From positions 434,001-498,000 of the forward strand of contig NZ_PGFE01000002.1 in assembly GCF_002797595.1 (NCBI RefSeq): a stretch of DNA of 64,000 nt, read 5' to 3'. Each line of letters begins with the position of its first letter. Position 1 is the stretch's first letter. The position numbers were made by a program, and so were the translations under genes. This document shows positions 56,280 through 64,000 of the stretch, one piece after another. Under the pieces are notes generated by a model. The model saw nothing but the letters and a program-made list of their open reading frames with translations, did not search any database and was not told where the DNA came from. The stretch comes from Sediminihabitans luteus (GTDB taxonomy: Bacteria > Actinomycetota > Actinomycetes > Actinomycetales > Cellulomonadaceae).

Positions 56280-57368
56280 ATGGACCTGCCCGTGCTGCCC
56301 CCCATCGCCCCGATGCTCGCCAAGGCCGTGCCGGGCATCCCCGCCGCGGACTCGCGCCCGGGCGGGTTCGTGTACGAGCCCAAGTGGGACGGGTTCCGGT
56401 GCGTGGTCTTCCGCGACGGCGACGAGGTGCTCCTCGCGAGCCGCAGCGGCAAGCCGCTCGACAGGTACTTCCCCGACGTCGTCGACGCGGTGCGTGATGC
56501 GCTCCCGCAGCGCTGCGTGGTCGACGGGGAGATCGTCGTCGCGCAGGGGGCGCGGCTCGAGTTCGAGCTGCTGCAGCAGCGCGTGCACCCGGCGGCGTCC
56601 CGGGTCGCACGGCTTGCGGCCGAGACCCCGGCGGCGCTCGTGGTCTTCGACGTCCTCGCCCTCGGCGACGACGACGTGTCCGGGCAGCCGCTCGAACGGC
56701 GGCACGACGCGCTCGACGCCCTCGCGCTGCGCGGACCGCTGGTCTTCACCACGCCCCGCACGCGGGACGCCGCGGTCGCCCAGCAGTGGTTCGAGAGCTT
56801 CGAGGGCGCGGGGCTCGACGGCGTGGTCGCCAAGCCGCTCGACCTGCCCTACCAGCCGGGCAAGCGGTCGATGCTCAAGATCAAGCACGAGCGCACCGCC
56901 GACGTCGTGCTCGCCGGCTACCGGCCGCACAAGGACTCGACGCCCGACGAGCCCCGGGTGGGTTCGCTCCTGCTCGGCCTCCACGACGCGCACGGTCAGC
57001 TGCGGTTCGTCGGGGCGGCGTCGTCGTTCACGGCGGTGCGCCGTGCTCAGCTCGCGGCCGAGCTTGCGCCGGGCGTCGTGGTCGAGGACCACCCGTGGAT
57101 CGACCAGGACGGCGAGCAGGTGCCCGGTGCGCCCTCGCGGTGGACCGGGAGCAAGGACACGTCGTTCGTCGCGCTGCGCCCCGAGCGCGTGCTCGAGGTC
57201 GCCTACGACCACATGGAGGGGCCGCGGTTCCGGCACACCGTGCAGATGCGGCGCTGGCGCGAGGACCGCGAGCCGGAGTCGTGCACGTACGAGCAGCTCG
57301 ACGAGCCGGTGTCCTACGACCTCGCCGAGCTGCTGCCCGGCGCCCCGGGCAGCGAGGGCCGCGGCTGA
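56280..57368 (+). CDS. ligC: ATP-dependent DNA ligase (LigC type)
   Basis: The 362-residue ligase has the nucleotidyl lysine K35 in YEPKWDGFRC, then RSGKPLDRYFP, VVDGEIVV, GLDGVVAKPLD and KIKHERTADVVLAGY, followed by an OB fold. It matches the stand-alone LigC of mycobacteria. It faces a PolDom gene, the same convergent arrangement as Rv3731/Rv3730c. The usual role is backup end joining or repair (family knowledge). CAGCAT lies six bases before ATG 56280. Confidence 0.93.
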   Translation: MDLPVLPPIAPMLAKAVPGIPAADSRPGGFVYEPKWDGFRCVVFRDGDEVLLASRSGKPLDRYFPDVVDAVRDALPQRCVVDGEIVVAQGARLEFELLQQRVHPAASRVARLAAETPAALVVFDVLALGDDDVSGQPLERRHDALDALALRGPLVFTTPRTRDAAVAQQWFESFEGAGLDGVVAKPLDLPYQPGKRSMLKIKHERTADVVLAGYRPHKDSTPDEPRVGSLLLGLHDAHGQLRFVGAASSFTAVRRAQLAAELAPGVVVEDHPWIDQDGEQVPGAPSRWTGSKDTSFVALRPERVLEVAYDHMEGPRFRHTVQMRRWREDREPESCTYEQLDEPVSYDLAELLPGAPGSEGRG

Positions 57369-57401
57369 TGGGCCTGCGTGATCGGCCTGCCTGAGCGGTC
57401 C

Positions 57402-57437
57402 TGAGCGATCGTCTGCTGCTGATCGGCTGATCGCTCA
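57402..57437. terminator. Stem-loop between convergent ligC and PolDom genes
   Basis: TGAGCGATC (57402-57410) and GATCGCTCA (57429-57437) form a perfect 9-bp stem. The right arm contains the PolDom stop codon. Imperfect copies of CTGAGCG and GATCGGC lie just before it. Confidence 0.55.
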
Positions 57438-58502
57438 GTCGTGCCGTGCGCGGCTCGGCTGCACCCGCGCCGGCTCGCCCGGCATCTTCGGGTACTCGGG
57501 CGGGTACGGCAGGTCGCCGAGGTCGTGGTCGCGCTCGTCGCGCGCCGCGAGCTCGAGCAGGGCCTCGAGAGAGCCGGGCGAGTCGGCGTGTCCGCCGGCC
57601 GACGCCTGCGCGAACAGGTCGCCCACCTCGGCGAACCGGGCGGGCATGGTCGTGACGTCGAAGTCGTCCGGCCGCGCGTCGGCGACCTCGGCCCACCGCA
57701 GCGGTGCCGACACGGTCGCCCGGGCGTTCGGCCGGATCGAGTAGGCCGAGGCCATGGTGCGGTCACGCGCCATCTGGTTGTAGTCGAAGAAGATCTTCTC
57801 GCCGCGCTCCTCCTTCCACCACCGCGTCGTGACCTGCTCGGGACGGCGCCGCTCGAGCTCGCGCCCGAACGCGATCGTCGCGCGGCGCGCCTCGACGAAG
57901 TCCCACCGCGGCGCGATCGGCACGAACACGTGCAGGCCGCGACCGCCCGACGTCTTCGGGTACCCGACGAGGCCGACCTCGGCCAGGAGCTCCTGCACGT
58001 CGTCGGCCAGCGCGGCCGCGTCGGTGTAGTCGGTCCCGGGCTGCGGGTCGAGGTCGATCCGCAGCTGGTCGGGCCGGTCGACGTCGTCACGGCGCACGGG
58101 CCACGGGTGGAACGTGATCGTGCCGAGGTTCGCCGCCCAGGCGACGACCGCGAGCTCGGTCGGGGCGACCTCGTCGGCCGTGCGCCCGCTCGGGAACCCG
58201 ATCCGGGCCGTCTCGACGTACTCCGGCGCGCCGCGCGGGACGCGCTTCTGGAAGAACGCGTCACCTGTGCTGTCGGTGCGCGTGCTCAGCCGGGCGCCGT
58301 CGAGCACGCCCTTGGGCCAGCGCTCGAGCGTCGTGGGGCGCTCGTGGAGCGCCGCGAGGATCCCGTCGCCGACGGCGAGGTAGTAGTCGACGACGTCGCG
58401 CTTGGTGAGTCCCCGGTGGGGGAACACGACCCGGTCGCCCGACGACACGCGCACGGTGCGGCCGGCGACCTCGATCTCGACCGCGGGGGAGGAGGGGCTC
58501 AT
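57435..58502 (-). CDS. LigD-type polymerase domain protein (PolDom)
   Basis: The 355-residue archaeo-eukaryotic primase-like polymerase of bacterial end joining has LTKRDVVDYYLAVGDGILAAL, FFQKRVPRGAPEYV, RIDLDPQPGTD with the metal-binding acids, KTSGGRGLHVFVPI and IFFDYNQMARDRTMASAYSIRP. It is a stand-alone protein without ligase or nuclease domain. ATG 58502 comes four bases after the preceding gene's stop, so the two are co-transcribed. Confidence 0.93.
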   Translation of the reverse strand: MSPSSPAVEIEVAGRTVRVSSGDRVVFPHRGLTKRDVVDYYLAVGDGILAALHERPTTLERWPKGVLDGARLSTRTDSTGDAFFQKRVPRGAPEYVETARIGFPSGRTADEVAPTELAVVAWAANLGTITFHPWPVRRDDVDRPDQLRIDLDPQPGTDYTDAAALADDVQELLAEVGLVGYPKTSGGRGLHVFVPIAPRWDFVEARRATIAFGRELERRRPEQVTTRWWKEERGEKIFFDYNQMARDRTMASAYSIRPNARATVSAPLRWAEVADARPDDFDVTTMPARFAEVGDLFAQASAGGHADSPGSLEALLELAARDERDHDLGDLPYPPEYPKMPGEPARVQPSRARHD

Positions 58503-58506
58503 GACG

Positions 58507-59172
58507 TCACGCTAGTTCGGGCCCGGCAGCAGCGCCCGACGGGACGAGCGTGGCGGCGACGGCCAGGTCGAGCACCTGCCGTGCGACTCCCCGGCCGCGC
58601 CAGCGGTGCCGCAGCTCGAGCGCACGCCGGGCGCCGCGCGGGTCGATCCCGGTCGCGGCGCACACCCTGACGACGCAGCGGGCCGCGGCGGCGAGGTCGT
58701 CGGGCAGCGGGGTCACGAGCGTGCCGCACGCGTGCGCCGGGACCGTCGGGGACGACGCGACGTCGAGCACGGTCCGCAGGGGCGACGTGACCTGCACGCC
58801 CCCGAGGTCGACGACCTCCGAGCGCAGGATGCGCGCGTACCGCACGACCCTGCCCGGGTCGTGCGCGGGGGCACGCACGCCGTCCGACGCCAGGAAACCC
58901 AGCAGCGCCGGTGGCTCGCCACCCGCGTGGACCCAGGCCGCCGTGCGTCCGGCCACCACGAGCCCGCCGACCGACGGGCTCGCGAGCGAGCGCGCCCGCA
59001 CCCGCGGCGTGACGGCCGTGCCCCGCGCGACCGCGACCCACGGCCGGACCACCTGCACCGCGCCGCGGCGCACGAGGTCGTCGAACGCCGCCGCGCCGCC
59101 TACGTGCTCGGGCCGGACCAGGGCGTCGTCAGGGTCGACCACGGGGCTCAGGTAGGCGCGAAGGGTCTGCAC
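58507..59172 (-). CDS. AbiEi-like (type IV antitoxin family-like) protein
   Basis: The 221-residue protein has an N-terminal winged-helix-like stretch (AAFDDLVRRGAVQVVRPWVAV), a middle region with TAAWVHAGGEPP, and VQVTSPLRTVLDVASS, a pattern found in actinobacterial proteins annotated as AbiEi family. Similarity is moderate. No AbiEii nucleotidyltransferase is nearby, so an antitoxin role is doubtful. GTG 59172 has CATGGT six bases upstream. It is in an operon with PolDom, which is unexpected. Confidence 0.55.
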   Translation of the reverse strand: MQTLRAYLSPVVDPDDALVRPEHVGGAAAFDDLVRRGAVQVVRPWVAVARGTAVTPRVRARSLASPSVGGLVVAGRTAAWVHAGGEPPALLGFLASDGVRAPAHDPGRVVRYARILRSEVVDLGGVQVTSPLRTVLDVASSPTVPAHACGTLVTPLPDDLAAAARCVVRVCAATGIDPRGARRALELRHRWRGRGVARQVLDLAVAATLVPSGAAAGPELA

Positions 59173-59239
59173 GCGCCCACCATGACGCAGCCCGCCCCCG
59201 CGCACCAGGGCGCAGGGGCGGGCTGTGGACGAGCGAGGG

Positions 59240-60934
59240 TCAGCCGCGCGAGTCCTCGGCGGCCTTCACGATCTGCTCGAGCCACGAGCGCCGCGCCTCG
59301 AGCGACGCGGTGAGCTCGGAGACCTTGCGCTTGTCGCCCTTGGCCTCGGCCGCCGCGAGATCCGCCTCGATCTCCGCGATCGCGGACTCGAGCTGCGCCG
59401 CAGCACCCTCGGCCCGCGCGCGCTGCTCGGGGTTCGAGCGCGTCCACTGCGCCTCGTCGGCCGTGCGCACCGCGGTCTCGACGGCCCGCAGGCGCGCCTC
59501 GACCCGCTGCACGTCCGCACGCGGGACCTTGCCCGCGGCCTCCCAGCGGTCCTGGATGTCGCGCAGCGTGTTCTTCGCGGTCGTCAGGTCGGTGACCGGC
59601 AGCAGGGCCTCGGCCTGGACGAGCAGCTCCTCCTTGACGACGAGGTTCTCGCCGTACGAGGCGTCGAGCTCGGCGTTCGCCGCGTCCCGCGCCTGGAAGA
59701 ACGTGTCCTGCGCTCCGCGGAACCGTGCCCACAGCGCGTCGTCGTCCTTGCGGTTCGCCCGGCCCGCGGCCTTCCAGCGCGTCATCAGGTCGCGGTAGCG
59801 GCCCGCGGTGATGCCCCAGTCGGTGCTCGACGCGATCTGCTCGGCCTCCGCGACGATCGCCTCCTTCTCGCTCTTGGCAGCGGTGTTGCGCTGCTCGAGC
59901 TCGGCGAAGAAGTGCCGGCGCTCACGGTCGAACGTCGTGCGCGCGTGGCTGAACCGCTTCCAGAGCGACTCCTCGCTCGCGCGGTCGATGCGCGGGCCGG
60001 AGCGCTGGGCGTTCTTCCACTGGTCGAGCAGGCTGCGCAGCTCCTCGCCCGCGGGACGCCACTGCATCTGCGCGGGGTCGGTCGCCGAGATGCGCTCGGC
60101 GGCCTCGACGATCTCGGTGCGGGCGGCGAGCGCCGACTCCTTGGCGGCGGCGCGCTCGGCCGCGATCTGCTCGCGGCGACCGGCGGCACGCTCGGCGAGC
60201 GCCTCCACCTGGGCGCGCAGGGCGTCGAGGTCCCCGACGGCGGCGGGCTCGGCGGTCTCCTCGCGCAGACGCTCGAGCGTGCCGTCGATCTCCTTGACCG
60301 TCAGGTCCGTGCTCGACAGCCGCGCGTCGAAGAGCGCGACCTTGGCGTTGAGCTCGAGGTAGCGGCGCACGTACAGCGCCTTGGCCTCGTCGTGGCCCAC
60401 GCCGGGGAACTGACCGACCGAGCGCTCGCCCGCGGCCTCGCGGACCCACACGGTGCCGTCCTCGTCGACCCGGCCGAACTCGCCCGCAGCCTTCGCGGCC
60501 GCGGCGTCGTCGGGGATCACGGGGTGGGGCTCGGGCGCGACGGCCGCCGCCGCGGGACGGGGAGGGTGCGGCAGCGCGCTCGGGCGCGGGACCGGGCGCG
60601 GGCGCGGCGTCGGGCGGCTCGGCGCCGGGCTCGGCGTGGCCGGCTTCTCCTCGGCAGCCTTCGCCGGGGTCTCCTCGGCGGCAGGCTCTGCGGCCGGGGT
60701 CTCCTCGGCCGGGGCCTCCTCGGCCGAGGGTGCCTCCGCGGCGGGCTCCGCCGTCACGGCCTCGTCGGCCGACGTGTCGTCGGACGTGCTGGCGGCGTCG
60801 GTGCTGGCGGCGTCCGTGGCGTCGGCCTCGGGCGCCAGACCCTCGGCGGCGGCCGGGGCGTCGACCGTCTCGGTCGCCTCCTGCGGCGCCTGCACGGCGG
60901 GCTCGGGCGTCGAGTTCTCGGGGCTCTCGCTCAC
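59240..60934 (-). CDS. DUF349 repeat protein
   Basis: The 564-residue protein starts with about 165 residues of Ala/Glu/Pro-rich disordered sequence. A helical body follows with DUF349 repeats marked by W-K-x-A-x-R (LLDQWKNAQRSGPRID, LMTRWKAAGRANRKDDD, IQDRWEAAGKVPRADV) and a coiled-coil end. Function is unknown. GTG 60934 overlaps the stop of the cyclophilin gene (GTGA), so it is coupled to it. Confidence 0.9.
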   Translation of the reverse strand: MSESPENSTPEPAVQAPQEATETVDAPAAAEGLAPEADATDAASTDAASTSDDTSADEAVTAEPAAEAPSAEEAPAEETPAAEPAAEETPAKAAEEKPATPSPAPSRPTPRPRPVPRPSALPHPPRPAAAAVAPEPHPVIPDDAAAAKAAGEFGRVDEDGTVWVREAAGERSVGQFPGVGHDEAKALYVRRYLELNAKVALFDARLSSTDLTVKEIDGTLERLREETAEPAAVGDLDALRAQVEALAERAAGRREQIAAERAAAKESALAARTEIVEAAERISATDPAQMQWRPAGEELRSLLDQWKNAQRSGPRIDRASEESLWKRFSHARTTFDRERRHFFAELEQRNTAAKSEKEAIVAEAEQIASSTDWGITAGRYRDLMTRWKAAGRANRKDDDALWARFRGAQDTFFQARDAANAELDASYGENLVVKEELLVQAEALLPVTDLTTAKNTLRDIQDRWEAAGKVPRADVQRVEARLRAVETAVRTADEAQWTRSNPEQRARAEGAAAQLESAIAEIEADLAAAEAKGDKRKVSELTASLEARRSWLEQIVKAAEDSRG

Positions 60935-61737
60935 TGGACTTCTACTCCTTCGATGGTGACCGGGATCAGCGGGACCCCGTCGCCGGAGCCGTTCACCGTC
61001 CCTGCGTCAGCGACAGCCTGGATGTTCTCCAGGCCAGAGGTGATCGTGCCGAACACTGTGTACCCGCCGCCGTCCGTGGGCAACTGGGTGTCCTCGTAGA
61101 CGAGGAAGAACTGGCTCCCCATGGAGTCCGGCGCGCTCGCGCGCGCCATGGCGATCGTGCCCGTCGGGTACACGCCGTCCGCGGGCGCGTTCTCGATGGG
61201 TCCGAACGTGTAGCCCGGCCCGCCGGTTCCCGTGGCGGTCGGGTCGCCGCACTGGAGCACGTAGATGCCGGACGTCGTCAGCCGGTGGCAGCCCGTGCCG
61301 TCGAAGTACCCGTCCTGGGCGAGCGTCACGAAGCTCGCGACGGCCTTCGGGGCAGCCGCACCGTCGAGCGAGACGCCGACGTCGCCCGCACTGGTGGAGA
61401 TCGTGCCGGTCCACTCGCGGCCCTCGGCCACGGACGGGTCGGGCAGCGTGTACTCGCCCGCGGCGGGCGCGGGGCGGGACGGCAGCGGCGTCGCGGACTG
61501 CGCCGCGTCGTCCGGCTGCGTGGTGGCGGACGCCGGGGGCGTCGTCGCGGCCGAGGGCTCCGGCTCGTCGTCCTGCACCGCCCACACCACGAGGCCACCG
61601 ATCACGACGAGCCCGGCGACCGCGCCGCCGACCGACCAGGCGCGGCGCCTGCGCGCGGTGCGTGCCGACTGCCGCTGCTCCCACTTGAGCTGGCGCTTGC
61701 GCGCCTGCTCACGCTCCCGCTGGGCCTTGCTCGTCAC
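60931..61737 (-). CDS. Membrane-anchored cyclophilin-type peptidyl-prolyl isomerase
   Basis: The 268-residue protein has a basic cytosolic N-terminus (KAQREREQARKRQLKWEQR), one membrane helix (about 40-58), a Thr/Pro/Ala linker and an outside cyclophilin domain with FVTLAQDGYFDGTGCHRL, GTIAMARA and GSQFFLVYED. It probably helps fold exported proteins. GTG 61735-61737 has GAGGAG; longer starts upstream lack a site. The usual active-site Arg region is altered (TGCHRL for FHRV). Confidence 0.93.
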   Translation of the reverse strand: MTSKAQREREQARKRQLKWEQRQSARTARRRRAWSVGGAVAGLVVIGGLVVWAVQDDEPEPSAATTPPASATTQPDDAAQSATPLPSRPAPAAGEYTLPDPSVAEGREWTGTISTSAGDVGVSLDGAAAPKAVASFVTLAQDGYFDGTGCHRLTTSGIYVLQCGDPTATGTGGPGYTFGPIENAPADGVYPTGTIAMARASAPDSMGSQFFLVYEDTQLPTDGGGYTVFGTITSGLENIQAVADAGTVNGSGDGVPLIPVTIEGVEVQ

Positions 61738-61896
61738 ACCCGCTCCTCGTCCGTCGTCGTCCGTGCGGCGGTGCCCGCCGTCCCCGGTCGCGAGGTCCGG
61801 CCGCGGGCGCGCGACGGGGCCCGGCCGCGCCGGTCGTCGCACAGTCTAGGCGCGGAACCGCGCCAGGACCGCGCAAGCGGGGCCGTGCGTCGTCGG

Positions 61897-61902
61897 TAGG
61901 CT
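61897..61902 (+). promoter_or_regulatory. -10 element of a predicted leaderless promoter for the MBL gene
   Basis: TAGGCT six bases before ATG 61909. Confidence 0.5.
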
Positions 61903-61908
61903 CGGCGC

Positions 61909-62820
61909 ATGGATCGCACCCCGTCCCGCCCGCCCGTCGACCCGGGTGCGACGCTCGTGCTCGAGCAGGTCGTCTCGCCCGTGTTCGGCGCCTCCTGCTG
62001 GATCGTCGGGCTCCGCGCGGGTGGGCCCTGCGTCGTCGTCGACCCGGGCGCCCGGGTGAGCGAGCGCGTGCGCGACGTCGTGTCCCGCCACGGCTGGGAG
62101 CCGGTCGCCGTGCTCGCGACCCACGGACACCTCGACCACGTGGCCGACGCCGCCGGGCTCAGCGCGTACTACGGCGTCCCGGTGCGGCTGCACGCCGACG
62201 ACGCCTACCGGCTCGACGACCCGTTCGGCACGATCGACCGGCCGGGCGCCTCGGGCACGCTCGTCGCGGCGCTCGCGGCCGCGGGTCTCGACCCCGCCGA
62301 CTACCGCGCGCCGCACGACGTACGGACGTTCGGCACGTCGCGCTCCGGCACCTCGCGCACCGGCGCGACCCGGCCCGGCACTGCGCACCGCGGCGCGTGG
62401 CGGGACGAGCCGCTCGACCTCGACCTCGACCTCGGCCTCGACCTCGACCCCGGGTTCACGGCGGCCGACCGGACCGGCCCGCGGGCGCTCGCGGTCCGGG
62501 CCGTCCACGCGCCCGGGCACACGCAGGGCTCGACGCTCTACCTGCTCGACGACGTCGACGCGTCGCGCGTCGGGGGAGCGCGCGTCGGGGGAGCGCGGGT
62601 GGACGTCGCGCTCACGGGCGACGTGCTGTTCGCCGGGACGATCGGCCGTACCGACCTGCCCGGGGGTGACCCCGCGCTCATGCAGCGCACGCTGCGCGAC
62701 GTCCTCGGCCACGGCGGAACCCCGGGCGCCGAGATCGACGGCGCCCGCGCCGTCCTGCCCGGGCACGGTCCCACGAGCACGCTCGCGCACGAGCGACGCA
62801 CCAACCCGTACCTGCGGTGA
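61909..62820 (+). CDS. MBL-fold metallohydrolase (glyoxalase II-like)
   Basis: The 303-residue protein has the metal site THGHLDH (residues 71-77), HAPGHTQGS, LTGDVLFAGTIGRTDLPGG and LPGHGPTS, typical of glyoxalase II-like thiolesterases. Three low-complexity stretches are inserted: SRSGTSRTGATRPGT, DLDLDLGLDLD and a GGARVGGARV repeat from two perfect 15-bp copies (62566-62580, 62581-62595). It has the same place as Rv2581c, between the isomerase and hisS. Confidence 0.92.
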   Translation: MDRTPSRPPVDPGATLVLEQVVSPVFGASCWIVGLRAGGPCVVVDPGARVSERVRDVVSRHGWEPVAVLATHGHLDHVADAAGLSAYYGVPVRLHADDAYRLDDPFGTIDRPGASGTLVAALAAAGLDPADYRAPHDVRTFGTSRSGTSRTGATRPGTAHRGAWRDEPLDLDLDLGLDLDPGFTAADRTGPRALAVRAVHAPGHTQGSTLYLLDDVDASRVGGARVGGARVDVALTGDVLFAGTIGRTDLPGGDPALMQRTLRDVLGHGGTPGAEIDGARAVLPGHGPTSTLAHERRTNPYLR

Positions 62821-62863
62821 GCCCGGTTGGGCGCACCGCGCCCGTTCTGGGAAGATGCACCCC

Positions 62864-64000
62864 ATGGCCCGCCCCACACCCCTGTCCGGATTCCCCGAGT
62901 GGCTCCCCGACGGCCGCGTCGTCGAGCAGCACGTCCTCGACACGCTGCGCCGCACCTTCGAGCTGCACGGGTTCGCCGGGATCGAGACCCGCGCCGTCGA
63001 GCCGCTCGACCAGCTCCTGCGCAAGGGGGAGACCTCCAAGGAGGTCTACGTGCTCTCGCGCCTGCAGGAGGTCGCGGACGACGGTGCCCCCGCACGCGAC
63101 GCCGACAAGCAGCTCGGGCTGCACTTCGACCTGACCGTGCCGTTCGCGCGCTACGTGCTCGAGAACGCCGGCAAGCTCGCGTTCCCGTTCAAGCGCTACC
63201 AGATCCAGAAGGTCTGGCGCGGCGAGCGCCCCCAGGACGGCCGGTTCCGCGAGTTCGCGCAGGCCGACATCGACGTCGTCGGCGCGGGAGGACTCCCGTA
63301 CCACTTCGAGGTCGAGCTCCCGCTCGTCATGGCCGCCGCGCTCGGTGAGCTGCGCGCGATCGGCCTGCCCGAGGTGCGTGTGCTCGTCAACAACCGACGC
63401 GTCGCCGAGGGGTTCTACCGCGGGCTCGGCCTCGACGACGTCGACGGCGTGCTGCGCACCATCGACAAGCTCGACAAGGTCGGCGCCGCGAAGGTCGGCG
63501 AGGCGCTCGTCGCCGAGGTCGGCGCGAGCGACGCGCAGGCGCAGGCCTGCCTGGACCTCGCCGCGATCAACGGCTCCGACACGAGCGTCGTCGACCGGGT
63601 GCGGGCGCTCGCGGCCTCGCACGGCGTCGAGTCCGAGCTCCTCGAGCAGGGCCTGGCCGAGCTCGGGGCGCTCGTCGACGCCGCGAGCGTGCGCGCGCCG
63701 GGCGTCGTGGTCGCCGACCTCAAGATCGCCCGCGGTCTCGACTACTACACGGGTTCGGTCTACGAGACCGTCCTCGTGGGTCACGAGCAGCTCGGCTCGA
63801 TCTGCTCGGGCGGTCGCTACGACACCCTCGCCTCGGACGGCAGGACCACCTACCCGGGCGTCGGGCTGTCGATCGGCGTCTCGCGCCTCGTCTCGCGCCT
63901 GCTCGGCGCGGACCTCGTACGCGCGACCCGCGGCGTGCCCGCCGCGGTCCTCGTGGCCGTCACGGACGAGGCGACGCGCGCCGACTCGGACGCGGTCGCC
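62864..64000 (+). CDS. hisS: Histidyl-tRNA synthetase, partial at window edge
   Basis: The first 379 residues of a class II synthetase. Motif 2 region KRYQIQKVWRGERPQDGRFREF and the histidine-specific RGLDYYTGSVYE and SICSGGRYDTL are clear; the anticodon domain is cut by the window end. ATG 62864 has GAAGAT seven bases upstream and no ribosome binding site. Confidence 0.96.
   Translation, partial: MARPTPLSGFPEWLPDGRVVEQHVLDTLRRTFELHGFAGIETRAVEPLDQLLRKGETSKEVYVLSRLQEVADDGAPARDADKQLGLHFDLTVPFARYVLENAGKLAFPFKRYQIQKVWRGERPQDGRFREFAQADIDVVGAGGLPYHFEVELPLVMAAALGELRAIGLPEVRVLVNNRRVAEGFYRGLGLDDVDGVLRTIDKLDKVGAAKVGEALVAEVGASDAQAQACLDLAAINGSDTSVVDRVRALAASHGVESELLEQGLAELGALVDAASVRAPGVVVADLKIARGLDYYTGSVYETVLVGHEQLGSICSGGRYDTLASDGRTTYPGVGLSIGVSRLVSRLLGADLVRATRGVPAAVLVAVTDEATRADSDAVA

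Overview
The window comes from a very GC-rich actinobacterium, most likely a Cellulomonas-type member of the Micrococcales. The signs are strong third-position G/C bias, many GTG starts, four-base ATGA/GTGA overlaps inside operons, phosphatidylinositol-mannoside (PIM) genes, a large secreted glycosidase with chitin/cellulose-type binding modules, and a gene order close to the thrS-to-relA and ppi-to-hisS blocks of mycobacteria. Genus is an inference; no rRNA or marker gene was compared.

Layout. 1-2.3 kb: a CNNM/CorC-type membrane protein (cut by the window edge) and a polyphosphate kinase 2. 2.3-2.7 kb: a non-coding stretch holding a degenerate tandem duplication of a long palindromic element. 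2.7-9.3 kb: a glgX-treY-treZ operon that debranches glycogen and makes trehalose from maltodextrin. 9.5-13.7 kb: small unknown genes, a DUF2277 protein with a His/Asp-rich repeat tail, and the helicase HrpB. 13.7-18.2 kb: DNA polymerase IV, a Gly-Cys-Val tRNA array, pabBC for 4-aminobenzoate, and a second tRNA-Val in inverted orientation.

18.2-24.5 kb is the accessory-looking part. It holds a promoter/operator and an intact helix-turn-helix gene followed by a zeta-toxin-like gene that has lost its Walker A region, then the RNA end-healing pair Pnkp and Hen1, a DUF2200 gene and a Nudix-like gene. 24.5-34.3 kb: a 2190-residue secreted GH2 beta-galactosidase, a divergent DeoR-type regulator, a DUF3467 gene, an MFS sugar-type transporter and a 54-residue MT0933-type antitoxin-like gene.

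34.4-56.2 kb is a conserved core run: thrS, HIT hydrolase, PIP synthase, PIM acyltransferase, pimA, a LemA-like protein, pdxS, then an interruption (Nudix, DUF3626, ClC channel, MarR), pdxT, yebC, ruvCAB, yajC-secD-secF, apt, relA. 56.2-59.2 kb: an end-joining type set (ligC facing a PolDom polymerase and an AbiEi-like gene). 59.2-64 kb: DUF349 protein, cyclophilin-type isomerase, MBL-fold hydrolase, and hisS, which runs off the window.

Two patterns run through the whole window. About eighteen operon-leading genes have a -10-like hexamer with A at position 2 and T at position 6 exactly 6-7 (rarely 8) bases before the start codon and no Shine-Dalgarno sequence, so they look leaderless. Several coding regions (hrpB, DUF2277, dinB, the MBL hydrolase) carry in-frame 15-bp tandem repeats.
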